The notes beneath the pieces were generated by a model. That model made no database searches, had not been told where the DNA came from, and saw only the letters and a program-made list of their open reading frames with translations. A stretch of DNA of 42,996 nt from JANOGU01 sp964499865. GTDB taxonomy: Bacteria > Pseudomonadota > Alphaproteobacteria > Rhodobacterales > Rhodobacteraceae. The stretch lies in assembly GCA_964499865.1 (NCBI GenBank), contig CAZCPY010000007.1, positions 1-42,996 on the forward strand, written 5' to 3'. This document shows positions 7,213-14,909 of the stretch, in pieces (position 1 is the first letter of the stretch; every line of letters begins with the position of its first letter). Both the position numbers and the translations under genes were made by a program.

Positions 7213-8312
7213 TTCGCATTCTCCTGAGCCCGGGCCTTTGCATTGGCCACCATCCATTCCGCCGGTTCCAGCCCGTTTTCACGGTAGAACCCCAGATCAT
7301 CCGCCTTGAGCGCCGCCACCATATGCGGGATCGCCTTGCGCAGGGTGTGTTTCGGCACCCAGCCCAGCAGCTTCTTGGCGCGGCTCACGTCCAGCGCGTA
7401 GTGGTCGTTGGCGCGGTCGATCATCCACGGCTTGATGAAGGGGTGCTGCCCGAGGATCTTGTCCTCGACCCAGGCGCCGATCTTGGCGATGGGGCCGGGC
7501 ACGTTGATGGATTCATAGGATTCGTCATGGATCTGGCGCATGAACGTGTGCTGCAGCTCGTCATAGCTCAACGCCTCGGGCTCGCCGATCAGCAGCACCG
7601 TTTCGGCCGGCAGCCTGGCCCGACGTTCCACGGTGCGGACAAGCGAATTCACCACGTCGTCCATGTGCACATAGGACGTGCCGTGCGAGGTGGAGCCGGC
7701 ATAGAGGTGGGATTCCAGCTGGCGTTCGTAGATGCGCTGGATCTGATGCGCGAGCGGCGGCGAATGGCAGCCGTCGTCGTAGACCCCGGCAAAGCGCAGG
7801 ATCACCGTCGGCACGTCGCCGCGTTCGGCGCGGATCATCGCCTCGGTGCGGACCTTGGATTCAGGATAGGCCCAGGTCGGACCGATCGGCCAGTCCTCGT
7901 TGAAGAAGATGCCGGGCTCGCCGGGCTTGTGCACCAGCATCGTGCTGGAAAACACGAACTGCTGCACCTCGAAGTCTGCTTTCAGGCCCTGCAACAGCCG
8001 CTTCGTGCCGTTCACCGTCACGCTGTCATAGCGCGGATCGGGCTTGCCCTCAAAGCTGTAGAACGCCGCGAGGTGAATGACCGACGCGACCCGCGCCCCG
8101 TGGTGCGCCAGCAGCACCCTCAGCCCGTCCGCCACGCTTTGATCCGAGGTGATGTCCACCGGAATCCGGGTGCAGCCTTCGGGCGGGTCGGCTTCGGCCT
8201 TCGTGTCGAAGCCGACGACATTGGTATAGATCTTGCGCAGTTCGCGCATCACGGCCGATCCGATCCGACCGTTCGAGCCGGTGACCAGGACGATATCGCC
8301 TTCGGGTTTCAT
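7209..8312 (-). CDS. NAD-dependent epimerase/dehydratase (extended SDR)
   Basis: The 367-residue protein starts MKPEGDIVLVTGSNGRIG. This carries the Rossmann motif Thr-Gly-x-x-Gly-x-x-Gly, with Asp-36-type acidic residue in Val-Gly-Phe-Asp. The extended SDR catalytic pair appears as Ser-Ser-Thr-Met with Tyr-Pro-Glu-Ser-Lys (Tyr-x-x-x-Lys). It would act on a nucleotide sugar or related substrate with NAD(P); the substrate is unknown. I choose this start because AAGGAG lies nine bases upstream; a longer frame to 8426 is Arg/Pro-rich. It appears to be the first gene of the minus-strand operon, ending in an ATGA overlap with the small metal-binding protein. Confidence 0.8.
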   Translation of the reverse strand: MKPEGDIVLVTGSNGRIGSAVMRELRKIYTNVVGFDTKAEADPPEGCTRIPVDITSDQSVADGLRVLLAHHGARVASVIHLAAFYSFEGKPDPRYDSVTVNGTKRLLQGLKADFEVQQFVFSSTMLVHKPGEPGIFFNEDWPIGPTWAYPESKVRTEAMIRAERGDVPTVILRFAGVYDDGCHSPPLAHQIQRIYERQLESHLYAGSTSHGTSYVHMDDVVNSLVRTVERRARLPAETVLLIGEPEALSYDELQHTFMRQIHDESYESINVPGPIAKIGAWVEDKILGQHPFIKPWMIDRANDHYALDVSRAKKLLGWVPKHTLRKAIPHMVAALKADDLGFYRENGLEPAEWMVANAKARAQENAK

Positions 8313-8677
8313 GCAGCTTCTCCTTCGAGGCGGGCGCACTGGCGGCGACACTTGCGGCGGCCTCGCCCAGGTCGGTTGGGGTTTCGGTACGGCACAACGA
8401 TACTCTCCTGCGACGCATCCCGCCATGCAAGAGCGCTCGCCGTGCGTGTCTTGTCGGCAAACAGACGCGCCCGGCCGCGGTTCATTACACTGGCCGCCCG
8501 TTGCTTCGTCTGGTGCCGTCCGCCCATCGCGGCCCGCCGCAGCAGCGGCTTCCCGGCTTTCCGGCGGACCCGTCCCGACACCATCGGCAATTTTTGCACC
8601 GGGACCGGGGTGCCGGGCGCGAACAGCCTGAAAGGCCGGGCGCGAACCTCGGCCAGCCCCCGGTGGCGGGTCCTCAC
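8313..8677. other. Non-coding stretch upstream of the minus-strand operon
   Basis: This roughly 365-base stretch should contain the promoter of the epimerase-to-MFS operon. I see no strong -35/-10 pair and no obvious metal-regulator dyad. Open frames in it are GC shadows rich in Arg and Pro. Confidence 0.4.
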
Positions 8678-8893
8678 ATGGCCGAGCCGGACCGTGATGA
8701 CGCGAACGGGGTGCCCGACCCGTGCGCGCACCGTGCCGTTGAGGCGGTGGATCGGCGTGTCGATCGGGTGCAGCGCGGTTCGGCTGCCTCGCAATCGTCG
8801 AGATCGCGCGAGGACCGGATCACCGGCGCGCCCCGGGGAACGCCGCACGCCGTCTTGCCGTGGCGCGGCCAGCCGGAGCGGGTGTTCGACTGA
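8678..8893 (+). CDS. Possible small hypothetical protein
   Basis: A 71-residue open frame starts MAEPDRDDANGVPD and ends just before the stop of the convergent DUF3883 remnant. It is rich in Asp and Arg, with no known motif, signal or membrane segment, and only a weak purine stretch before the ATG. It may be a gene fragment or a chance frame. Confidence 0.2.
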   Translation: MAEPDRDDANGVPDPCAHRAVEAVDRRVDRVQRGSAASQSSRSREDRITGAPRGTPHAVLPWRGQPERVFD

Positions 8894-8896
8894 TCC

Positions 8897-9403
8897 TCAG
8901 TGAAAGCTCGCCTGAAACGTCGTCGCGGTCAGCGAGACATGCGCGTCCAGCGGCGGATGCAGTTCGAACGCCTTCGGCTGGCGCGAGAAATTCCACAGCC
9001 GGAACAGACGCCATTCCGACCGACGCTCCTCGGCCACGGCCAGTTCGTTGCGGGTGATGTGGAAGGGCGTGCGCTCCCATCCGTTCGTCGTCTTGACCTC
9101 GATCAGCCGTGCCCGGCCGTCCGGTCCGAAACTCGCGATGTCGTAGCCCGCGCCGTCGCCATCCTCCTCCGACACCCAGCGCACCTTGCGCGCCAGATTA
9201 TCCCGTCCTGCCGAGCGCAGAGACGCCCGTTGATGCGCCAGCACACGTTCCTCGCCCGCGCGGCCAAGGGCCCGGTTGCGCTCGTCCCGGCCCGCGACGT
9301 CGAACTTGGCCGCGATGTGCGGCATCTGGTCAAGCTCCTGCGGGGGCGGCTGGTTCGACAGCGTCGGCGGTGGCCCGATCCAGATCTGCGCCGCCTTGCG
9401 CAA
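8897..9403 (-). pseudogene. DUF3883 (NO VEIN C-terminal-like) protein, truncated remnant
   Basis: The 168 readable residues match the C-terminal part of long DUF3883 proteins. Key segments are Gly-Arg-Ala-Gly-Glu-Glu, Asp-Gly-Asp-Gly-Ala-Gly-Tyr-Asp-Ile and Arg-Leu-Ile-Glu-Val-Lys-Thr-Thr. The last is a PD-(D/E)xK-like core seen in restriction-like folds. Full-length relatives have a large N-terminal region, often in helicase or restriction contexts. Here the frame runs out at about 9403, where sequence switches to an IS3-type transposase on the other strand; only a TTG start is available. The gene was therefore probably interrupted and its 5' part lost. DUF3883 proteins occur in defence islands, so this may be what is left of one. 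Confidence 0.7.
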
Positions 9404-9753
9404 GCCACACCGAGTTCACCAGCAAGGCGATCCTGAAGTGGGCCAAGGAGAACGGTTTCGAATGGCACTCCTTCGACCCCGGCAAACCGCAGCAGAACGG
9501 CTCCATCGAGCCGTTCAACGGCAGTCTGCGGGACGAATGCCTCAACGAAGAGATCTTCGACAGCCTGGTTGATGCCCGCCGCAAGCTGGCCCTGTGGCGA
9601 TACGACTGCAACCCCGACAGGCCGCATTCTTCACGGGGCAACAAGTCCCCAGCAGAAGCGCGCCGGGCACTTGCGCAATCCGAGGGCTCCGCGCCCGGCG
9701 CGCTTGCCCAACCCGAAACCGAACACCATCAGCACCGAGGACCTTCGTTGTGA
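9404..9753 (+). pseudogene. IS3-family transposase (OrfB), C-terminal fragment
   Basis: The frame reads Thr-Glu-Phe-Thr-Ser, then Pro-Gly-Lys-Pro-Gln-Gln-Asn-Gly-Ser-Ile-Glu-Pro-Phe-Asn-Gly, then Asp-Glu-Cys-Leu-Asn and Arg-Pro-His-Ser-Ser. This is the end of the rve catalytic core of IS3 transposases, including the last catalytic Glu. About 117 residues remain; the N-terminal two thirds and OrfA are absent. The left edge at about 9404-9408 abuts the DUF3883 remnant directly, so the element is a decayed relic. Confidence 0.8.
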
Positions 9754-9780
9754 ACGAGGGACGACCGCGGAGCAAGTCAG
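9404..9780 (+). mobile_element. Remnant of an IS3-family insertion sequence
   Basis: The relic covers the transposase C-terminus and probably a right end, which finishes near the GCAAGTCA at about 9772-9779. The left inverted repeat is missing. It lies only about 40 bases from tRNA-Ser, a common insertion neighbourhood. Confidence 0.5.
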
Positions 9781-9818
9781 CCTGATCGGGGCCCCTGGTC
9801 GGATTCAGTATCTGAAAG

Positions 9819-9908
9819 TGGCGGACAGTGAGGGATTCGAACCCTCGAGACGGTTCCCCGCCTACACACTTTCCAGGCGTGCGCCTTCGACCGCTCGGCC
9901 AACTGTCC
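9819..9908 (-). tRNA. tRNA-Ser (anticodon GGA)
   Basis: On the minus strand a 90-base class II tRNA begins GGACAGTTGGCCGAGCGGTC and ends with an encoded CCA. The acceptor arms GGACAG(T) and (A)CTGTCC pair. The anticodon loop CTGGAAA carries GGA. A long variable arm follows, as expected for serine tRNAs, and the T-loop GGTTCGAATCC is canonical. It reads UCC/UCU codons. Its position beside an IS remnant and a truncated gene suggests an island boundary. Confidence 0.95.
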
Positions 9909-9950
9909 GTTGCGCGTCCTCTAGCCTGCCGGGGGCGACCTTCGCAAGGG

Positions 9951-11132
9951 TCAGACCAGGGGCATCCGGCGCATGCGGCCGGGGGCGGCGGGGTCGCGGT
10001 ACTTGTCGGGCAGGCCGCGGTCGGCCAGCAGGCGGGCGGCGAAGGCAAGGCGGTCGGGGTCGAGCGTCACGCCGAGTCCCGGGCCGTCCGGCAGGGCGAT
10101 GTGATTGGCCCGGGGCGACAACGGCCCCTCGGCGATCACGTCGAAGGGTTGCCAGCGCAGCAGGCTCTGGTTCGGCTCGCGGATATGGGGATGGGCGGCG
10201 CAGAGGTGCAGGTAGGCGGCGGTCTCAAGCCCGGACCCGCCGGAGTAGCACCAGAAGTCCAGCCCCGCCCCGGCGCAGGCCGAGACGAAGCGCAGCGCCG
10301 CCGCAAAGCCGCCAAGGCCCGCCACATCCGCCACGATGGCATCGGGCGCGCCGAGCGCCACGGCCTTGGCAAGGTCGGTGTCGTGGCCCGAAAAGGGGAT
10401 CGTCGTGCGCGCGCGCAGGCGGGCCATCGCCGTCCAGTCGGGGCAGGGGTCTTCCCAGTTGCGCACGCCCGCGGCCTCGAAGGCAGGGGCCAGCGCCAGC
10501 GCGGAGGGCAGGCTGAAGGCCTGGTTGCTGTCGATGCGGATCATCGCATCCGGGCCAAGCGCGTCGCGCAGCGCCTCGATGAGGCGGATGTTGGCGCGCA
10601 GGTCGGGGTCGCTGACCTTGCCCTCGAAACAGGTCGTGCCATGGGTCTCGCGCAGGGACAGGCAGTAGTCGACGACCTGCGCCACCGTCGCCTCGCCACC
10701 CTTGCCGTCCTGGGGAAGGCGAAAGGCGAAGTAGTCGGTGAACGGGATCAGCCGCCGCTGCACCCCGCCCAGAAGGTTCGCGACCGGCTGGCCCCAGAGC
10801 CGCCCGCGCAGGTCCCAGAGCGCGATCTCGATGGCACCCCAGGCGCCGCGGACGCCAAGGTCGGTGACCGACTCGGCGGGCGGCATCGAGGGCAGGACGC
10901 GCCGTTCCAGCCCCGCGATGTCCAGCGGGTCGTGGCCCACCAGCCGTTCCGCCATCGCCCGGACGATCGGGGCGGCGGCGTGGCTGGGCGCCTCGGCGAT
11001 GCCCGCAGGCCCGCTGTCGGTGACGACCTCGACCACCGTCTTGGTGAAGCCGTCGAGTGCGCCGTAGGACCAGAGGTAGGGCGCCTCGAGCGGGATCAGC
11101 ACGGGCGTGGCACGGATGGCGGTGATCTTCAT
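9951..11132 (-). CDS. Enolase-superfamily (MR/MLE) sugar-acid dehydratase-like protein
   Basis: The 393-residue protein has the N-terminal capping domain (MKITAIRATPVLIPLEAPYL) and the barrel domain of mandelate racemase/muconate lactonising enzymes. Likely metal ligands are Asp201 (Arg-Ile-Asp-Ser-Asn), Glu227 (Trp-Glu-Asp-Pro) and Asp269 (Ile-Val-Ala-Asp-Val). Lys172 (Phe-Glu-Gly-Lys) is a candidate general base and His250 (Ser-Gly-His-Asp-Thr) may contribute. Members dehydrate or epimerise acid sugars. It diverges from an operon with an Ldh-type oxidoreductase and an HpaI-type aldolase, fitting conversion of a sugar acid to a 2-keto-3-deoxy acid. The exact substrate cannot be assigned. Confidence 0.8.
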   Translation of the reverse strand: MKITAIRATPVLIPLEAPYLWSYGALDGFTKTVVEVVTDSGPAGIAEAPSHAAAPIVRAMAERLVGHDPLDIAGLERRVLPSMPPAESVTDLGVRGAWGAIEIALWDLRGRLWGQPVANLLGGVQRRLIPFTDYFAFRLPQDGKGGEATVAQVVDYCLSLRETHGTTCFEGKVSDPDLRANIRLIEALRDALGPDAMIRIDSNQAFSLPSALALAPAFEAAGVRNWEDPCPDWTAMARLRARTTIPFSGHDTDLAKAVALGAPDAIVADVAGLGGFAAALRFVSACAGAGLDFWCYSGGSGLETAAYLHLCAAHPHIREPNQSLLRWQPFDVIAEGPLSPRANHIALPDGPGLGVTLDPDRLAFAARLLADRGLPDKYRDPAAPGRMRRMPLV

Positions 11133-11272
11133 GGGGGCCTCGCCGATGGTTGCGCCTACAGGTAGCGCCGCGGGCAGGGGCCCCCGTGTGCCTTTGCGTC
11201 ATGCGATGTCGCGAACGGTGCGCGGTGCCGGGCGGGAGGCGGGTAGGCAGGGGCGGACGGGGAGGCAGGTCG

Positions 11273-12283
11273 ATGCGGATCACGCTGGAGGAAGCCGAGG
11301 CGCTGGCGCTGGTGGCGCTGGAACGCGCGGGGGCCCGGGCCGCGCAGGCCGCGCCTGTCGCGCGGTCGGTGCGCGCGGCCGAGGCCGAGGGCACGCGGGG
11401 CATCGGGCTGGGCTATCTGCCCTGGTATGCGGGGCATCTGCGGGCAGGAAAGATCCTGGGCGACGCGGTGCCGCAGCTGGCGCATCCGCGCCCGGGCGTG
11501 GTGACGGTGCAGGCGGGCGGCGGCTTCGCGCATCCGGCCTACGAAGCCGGGGAGGCCTCGCTGGTGCAGGCCGCGCGCGCGCAGGGGATCGCGGTCCTGG
11601 GCGTGGCGGGGGCCTATGCCTGCGGCGTGCTGGGCTATTTCACCGACCGGCTGGCGCGGGCGGGGCTGGTGGCGATGGCCTTCACGAATGCCTCTTCCAC
11701 CATGGCGCCCTGGGGCGGGCGGGTGCCGTTCTTCGGCACCAACCCGTTTGCGTTCGCCGCCCCGCGGGCCGGCGCAGACCCGCTGGTGGTCGACAGCTCG
11801 TCCTCGGCCACGGCCTATGTCTCGCTGGCCCGGGCGGCGGCCGAGGGGCGGCCCTTGCCGCCGGGCTGGGCGCTGGACCCCGAGGGGCGGCCGACGACCG
11901 ACGCGGTGCTTGGCATGCAGGGGTCGATCGCGCCCGCGGGCGGCCACAAGGGGGGCGCGCTGGCGCTGATGGTCGAGGTGCTGGCGGCGGGGCTGACGGG
12001 GGCGAACTGGTCATTCCAGGCCTCGTCGCTGTGCGACGATCTGGGCGGGCCGCCGGGGCTGGGGCAGAGTTTCATCGCCATCGACCCCGCGGCGCTGGCG
12101 CCGGGGTTCGCGGACCGGCTGGAGGCGATGCTGGGGGCGATGCTGGCGCAGGAGGGCGTGCGCCTGCCGGGCGACCGGCGCCACGCCAACCGGACGCAGG
12201 CCGAGGCCGCGGGCGTGGCGCTGTCGGACGCGGAGATCGCGACCCTGACCGCGCTGGCGGGGCGTCCGCCGCGCGGGGATTGA
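11273..12283 (+). CDS. Ldh-family (malate/L-lactate dehydrogenase-like) NAD(P)-dependent oxidoreductase
   Basis: The 336-residue protein is of the malate/L-lactate/ureidoglycolate dehydrogenase family, which reduces 2-oxo acids or oxidises 2-hydroxy acids with NAD(P)H. Family marks are Gly-Thr-Asn-Pro-Phe-Ala-Phe-Ala-Ala-Pro in the middle and Gly-Gly-His-Lys-Gly-Gly-Ala-Leu near residue 223. The usual catalytic His-Ser-Asn region near the N-terminus is only loosely conserved. The ATG at 11273 follows a GGAGG. A longer frame upstream is Arg/Gly-rich and not credible. It diverges from the dehydratase gene across about 140 bases and probably shares its pathway. Confidence 0.75.
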   Translation: MRITLEEAEALALVALERAGARAAQAAPVARSVRAAEAEGTRGIGLGYLPWYAGHLRAGKILGDAVPQLAHPRPGVVTVQAGGGFAHPAYEAGEASLVQAARAQGIAVLGVAGAYACGVLGYFTDRLARAGLVAMAFTNASSTMAPWGGRVPFFGTNPFAFAAPRAGADPLVVDSSSSATAYVSLARAAAEGRPLPPGWALDPEGRPTTDAVLGMQGSIAPAGGHKGGALALMVEVLAAGLTGANWSFQASSLCDDLGGPPGLGQSFIAIDPAALAPGFADRLEAMLGAMLAQEGVRLPGDRRHANRTQAEAAGVALSDAEIATLTALAGRPPRGD

Positions 12284-12298
12284 ACCATCAGCGACCCC

Positions 12299-12319
12299 GC
12301 CCCGGCCCTGCGCCGGGGC
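12299..12319 (+). terminator. GC-rich stem-loop downstream of the Ldh gene
   Basis: GCCCCGGC and GCCGGGGC form an 8-bp perfect stem with a 5-base loop, 16 bases after the Ldh stop. No T-run follows, so it may be an RNA-stabilising hairpin or a weak terminator rather than a strong intrinsic one. The rest of the 12284-12477 gap holds further GC-rich dyads and no gene. Confidence 0.4.
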
Positions 12320-12477
12320 CTCCCCCTTCACCCGGCACAGGGGCCGGGCGAGGTCCCGGGTCAGGCCCGGGGCGGGTTTTCCGGCGCAGGGTCCCGCATC
12401 CTGGCGCGGCGCCGCGGGGGTGGAAAAGGCGGGACCGTGCCGCTAGGGTCTGACGGCATCGAAAAGGGCGCGCCCCC

Positions 12478-12915
12478 ATGATCCCCATCCTTCTGCTCAA
12501 CGGCCCCAACCTCAACCTGCTGGGCACGCGGCAGCCCGAGGTCTACGGTCGCGCCACGCTGGCCGATGTGGAGGCCGGGGCGAGGGCGCTGGGGCAGGGC
12601 CTGGGCCTGGAGGTCCAGGCGTTCCAGTCCAACCACGAGGGCGCCTTGGTCGATGCCATCCAGGCCGCGCGCGCCACCGCGAAGGGGATCGTCATCAACC
12701 CCGGCGCCTATTCGCATACGTCGATCGCCATCCTCGATGCGCTGAACGCCTTCGACGGCCCGGTGATCGAGGTGCACATCAGCAACATCCACCGCCGCGA
12801 GGCCTTCCGCCACCATTCCCACGTCTCGGCCCGGGCCGAGGCGGTGATCGCGGGGCTGGGGACCGAGGGCTACCTCGCCGCGCTGCGCAGGCTGGCGCAA
12901 CTGCTGGGAGGCTAA
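12478..12915 (+). CDS. aroQ: 3-dehydroquinate dehydratase, type II
   Basis: The 145-residue protein is full length for a type II dehydroquinase, a dodecameric enzyme that interconverts 3-dehydroquinate and 3-dehydroshikimate. Diagnostic segments are Leu-Asn-Gly-Pro-Asn-Leu-Asn-Leu-Leu-Gly-Thr-Arg with the catalytic Tyr in Glu-Val-Tyr-Gly, Ser-Asn-His-Glu-Gly, Asn-Pro-Gly-Ala-Tyr-Ser-His-Thr-Ser and Val-His-Ile-Ser-Asn-Ile-His-x-Arg-Glu. It lies three bases before the HpaI-type aldolase and is surely co-transcribed with it. Its place in a catabolic operon, not an aromatic biosynthesis cluster, suggests quinate/shikimate breakdown or a related activity. Confidence 0.92.
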   Translation: MIPILLLNGPNLNLLGTRQPEVYGRATLADVEAGARALGQGLGLEVQAFQSNHEGALVDAIQAARATAKGIVINPGAYSHTSIAILDALNAFDGPVIEVHISNIHRREAFRHHSHVSARAEAVIAGLGTEGYLAALRRLAQLLGG

Positions 12916-12918
12916 GCC

Positions 12919-13683
12919 ATGGACCTGCCGCGGAACCACTTCAAGGCGGCGCTGCGCGCGGGGCGCAACCAGATCGGCATCTGGTGTTCGCTGCCCGGAT
13001 CGGGCCATGCCGAGGCGCTGGCGGGCTGCGGCTTCGACTGGATGCTGATCGACACGGAACACGCGATCATCGACCACACGACCGTGCTGGCCATGCTGCA
13101 GGCGGCCGCCCCCTATCCGACGCAGGTGGTGGTGCGCCCGGGCTGGAACGACGCGGTGGAGATCAAGCGCCTGCTCGACCTCGGCGCGCAGACGATCCTG
13201 GTGCCCTACGTCCAGTCGGCGGACGAGGCCGCCCGCGCGGTGGCGGCGGTGCGCTATCCGCCGCGGGGGATGCGCGGCGTGGCCGGGCTGACGCGCGCCA
13301 GCCGGTTCGGCCAGGTGGACCGCTACACCGCCCGCGCCGATGCCGAGATCTGCCTGCTGGTGCAGGCCGAGACCGCCGAGGCGCTGGACCGGCTGGACGA
13401 GATCGCAGGCGTCGACGGCGTGGACGGCGTGTTCATCGGCCCGGCCGACCTTGCGGCCTCGATGGGCCATCCGGGCCAGCCCGCGCACCCCGAGGTGCGC
13501 GCGGCGACGGTGGCGGCCATCGCCCGGCTGAAGGCGCGCGGCATGCCGGCGGGGATCCTGACCTTTGACCCGGGGTTCCTGGCCGAGGCGGTGGCGGCCG
13601 GCACGACCTTCACCGCGGTGGATGCCGATGTCGGGATCCTCTACCGGCAGGCCCGGGCGCTGGCGGCGCGCTGGAAGGGCTGA
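12919..13683 (+). CDS. HpcH/HpaI-family aldolase (class II 2-keto-3-deoxy acid aldolase)
   Basis: The 254-residue protein starts MDLPRNHFKAALRAGRNQIG. It keeps the family's Gly-Ile-Trp-Cys-Ser, Asp-Trp-Met-Leu-Ile-Asp-Thr-Glu-His, Val-Val-Val-Arg-Pro, Val-Gln-Ala-Glu-Thr and Ile-Gly-Pro-Ala-Asp-Leu segments. The Glu and Asp in the last two are the divalent-metal ligands. These enzymes cleave 4-hydroxy-2-oxo acids to pyruvate and an aldehyde. With the neighbouring dehydratase and Ldh-type enzyme it completes a plausible sugar-acid route. It resembles 4-hydroxy-2-oxoheptanedioate or 2-keto-3-deoxyrhamnonate aldolases, but the substrate is open. Confidence 0.87.
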   Translation: MDLPRNHFKAALRAGRNQIGIWCSLPGSGHAEALAGCGFDWMLIDTEHAIIDHTTVLAMLQAAAPYPTQVVVRPGWNDAVEIKRLLDLGAQTILVPYVQSADEAARAVAAVRYPPRGMRGVAGLTRASRFGQVDRYTARADAEICLLVQAETAEALDRLDEIAGVDGVDGVFIGPADLAASMGHPGQPAHPEVRAATVAAIARLKARGMPAGILTFDPGFLAEAVAAGTTFTAVDADVGILYRQARALAARWKG

Positions 13684-13750
13684 CGCGATCCGCGGTTGCC
13701 GGATGCCGTTTCCGTGGTAACCTTTCGCCTCACGCGGGCTCCCGGCCGAT

Positions 13751-13782
13751 TTGACGCAATTGATTTGCCCGCAGGTTTGGAG
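13751..13782 (+). promoter_or_regulatory. Possible promoter/RBS region of the 284-residue gene
   Basis: TTGACGCA at 13751-13758 looks like a -35 box, but no good -10 follows at the expected spacing. GGAG at 13779-13782 is a good ribosome binding site for the ATG at 13791. The same TTGACGCA octamer occurs upstream of the paralogous gene at 38630 (38552-38559). Confidence 0.25.
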
Positions 13783-13790
13783 ACAAGCGC

Positions 13791-14645
13791 ATGGCACCCA
13801 AGGGCAAGAAGAAGGGCGACGAAGAGGACGACGAGGAAAGCGAGCTGATGCCGCTCGACCTCGTGTTCCGCAAGCTCAAGTCGGGCACGATGAATTTCGG
13901 CATGTATCTGACTGGCGACCGGGACAACCCGGTGCTGATCGCCGCGCACAAGCGCAAGCCGCCCAAGCGGCTGGGCCTGACCGCCAAGCAGGAGGCGGGC
14001 ACGACCAAGGGCACCTTCGGCACGCTGACGCTGGAGTCGGGCGAACTGCTGTTCCAGTGCGAGACCGACAAAGTGCCGAAGTCGATGCAGAAGAAGCTCA
14101 AGGAGCTTCTGAAAAAGACCGGCTTCATGAAGTTCCGCCCCAAGATCCTGCTGCCCGGCGGCAATGAACTGGGCGAACACGACGACGACGACGACGACGA
14201 GGACGAGGACCTGCGCGAGGTCGTGGCCCCCGGCGGGGCGGCGACCAAGACGCGCAAGGGCACATCCAAGTCCGACAGCGCCGAGGACGACGAAGACCCG
14301 CAGGAGGCCAAGCTCAAGGAAGCCGTGACCAAGCAGGCCGAAAAGATCATGCCCGACCTTCAGGCATTGGCTGACGGCGAGGACGGCAAGGCGGCCGACA
14401 AGGCCGAGAAGCTGATCGAGATGATCCAGAAGGCGGTTGACGAGGGCAACTGGAAGAAGGCCCTTGGCGCGCTGGCAGCGGCCAAGAAGCTGGTCAATGC
14501 GGGCGGCGAAGAGGCCGAAGACGACGCCGAAGACGACGCCGAAGACGAGGAGGCCGACGAGGGTGGGGGCGACGAGATCGACCCGGAGAAGGCCGAGCGG
14601 ATGAAGGCGGCGATTGCCAAGAAGCTCCGGGCCGGCCTGAACTGA
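13791..14645 (+). CDS. Unknown acidic modular protein A (shared N-terminal domain, helical module)
   Basis: I do not recognise this 284-residue protein. After a charged start (Lys-rich, then Glu/Asp-rich), residues about 20-130 form a domain also found in the next gene (14910) and, more diverged, in the gene at 38630. Its marks are Phe-Arg-Lys-Leu-Lys-Ser-Gly, Asn-Phe-Gly-Met, Ala-Gly-Thr-x-Lys-Gly-x-Phe-Gly, Lys-Val-Pro-Lys-Ser-Met and Leu-Leu-Pro-Gly-Gly-x-Glu-Leu-Gly-Glu-His. An Asp/Glu run follows (about 130-139), then a helical part with Gly-Asn-Trp-Lys-Lys-Ala-Leu-Gly-Ala-Leu (about 220), a module repeated in the neighbours and in the kinase at 40195. There is no signal peptide or membrane helix, so it is probably cytoplasmic or exported by a dedicated route. 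An intrinsic terminator follows. Confidence 0.8.
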   Translation: MAPKGKKKGDEEDDEESELMPLDLVFRKLKSGTMNFGMYLTGDRDNPVLIAAHKRKPPKRLGLTAKQEAGTTKGTFGTLTLESGELLFQCETDKVPKSMQKKLKELLKKTGFMKFRPKILLPGGNELGEHDDDDDDEDEDLREVVAPGGAATKTRKGTSKSDSAEDDEDPQEAKLKEAVTKQAEKIMPDLQALADGEDGKAADKAEKLIEMIQKAVDEGNWKKALGALAAAKKLVNAGGEEAEDDAEDDAEDEEADEGGGDEIDPEKAERMKAAIAKKLRAGLN

Positions 14646-14663
14646 GCCCGGTGCAACAGCCGG

Positions 14664-14692
14664 ACGCCGCCCTTCGGGGCGGCGTTTTCGTC
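14664..14692 (+). terminator. Rho-independent terminator with UUCG tetraloop
   Basis: ACGCCGCCC pairs perfectly with GGGCGGCGT around a TTCG loop and is followed by TTTTCGTCTT. It lies about 20 bases after the stop of protein A, so genes A and B are likely separate transcripts. Confidence 0.85.
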
Positions 14693-14909
14693 TTCATGTG
14701 AAACATGAAGTTTTTTGATCAAGACATTGAAAAGACGTCAAAGAGAAGCCGGCGGGGCCGCTTTCCACCGCCTATTGCGAGCGGTTTGCAGTTTTCCTTT
14801 CCGCAACGGAAGGAATCATGCTAGCGTTGAGTCGCAGAGGCGGGTTTTCCGCCGAATTCTTTTCATCGCAGCGGCGCGACAGCCGCCTGGTTTCAGGGAG
14901 CCCGTGATT
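14693..14909 (+). promoter_or_regulatory. AT-richer upstream region of protein B with an inverted repeat
   Basis: This is one of the least GC-rich stretches in the window and should contain the promoter of the 1573-residue gene. At 14794-14815 TTCCTTTCCG and CGGAAGGAA form a near-perfect dyad (one-base bulge) around CAA, a possible regulator site. A TTGATC at about 14715 is a weak -35 candidate. No firm promoter can be assigned. GGGAG at 14896-14900 is the ribosome binding site. Confidence 0.35.

Noticed and set aside
9404..9780. Complete active insertion sequence
   Set aside because: Only the transposase C-terminus and a possible right end are present; OrfA, the catalytic N-terminal parts and the left inverted repeat are absent.
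13791..14645. Protein A as a histone-like or ribosomal protein because of its charged ends
   Set aside because: The central domain is clearly shared with B and C and is unlike any ribosomal or nucleoid protein I know.
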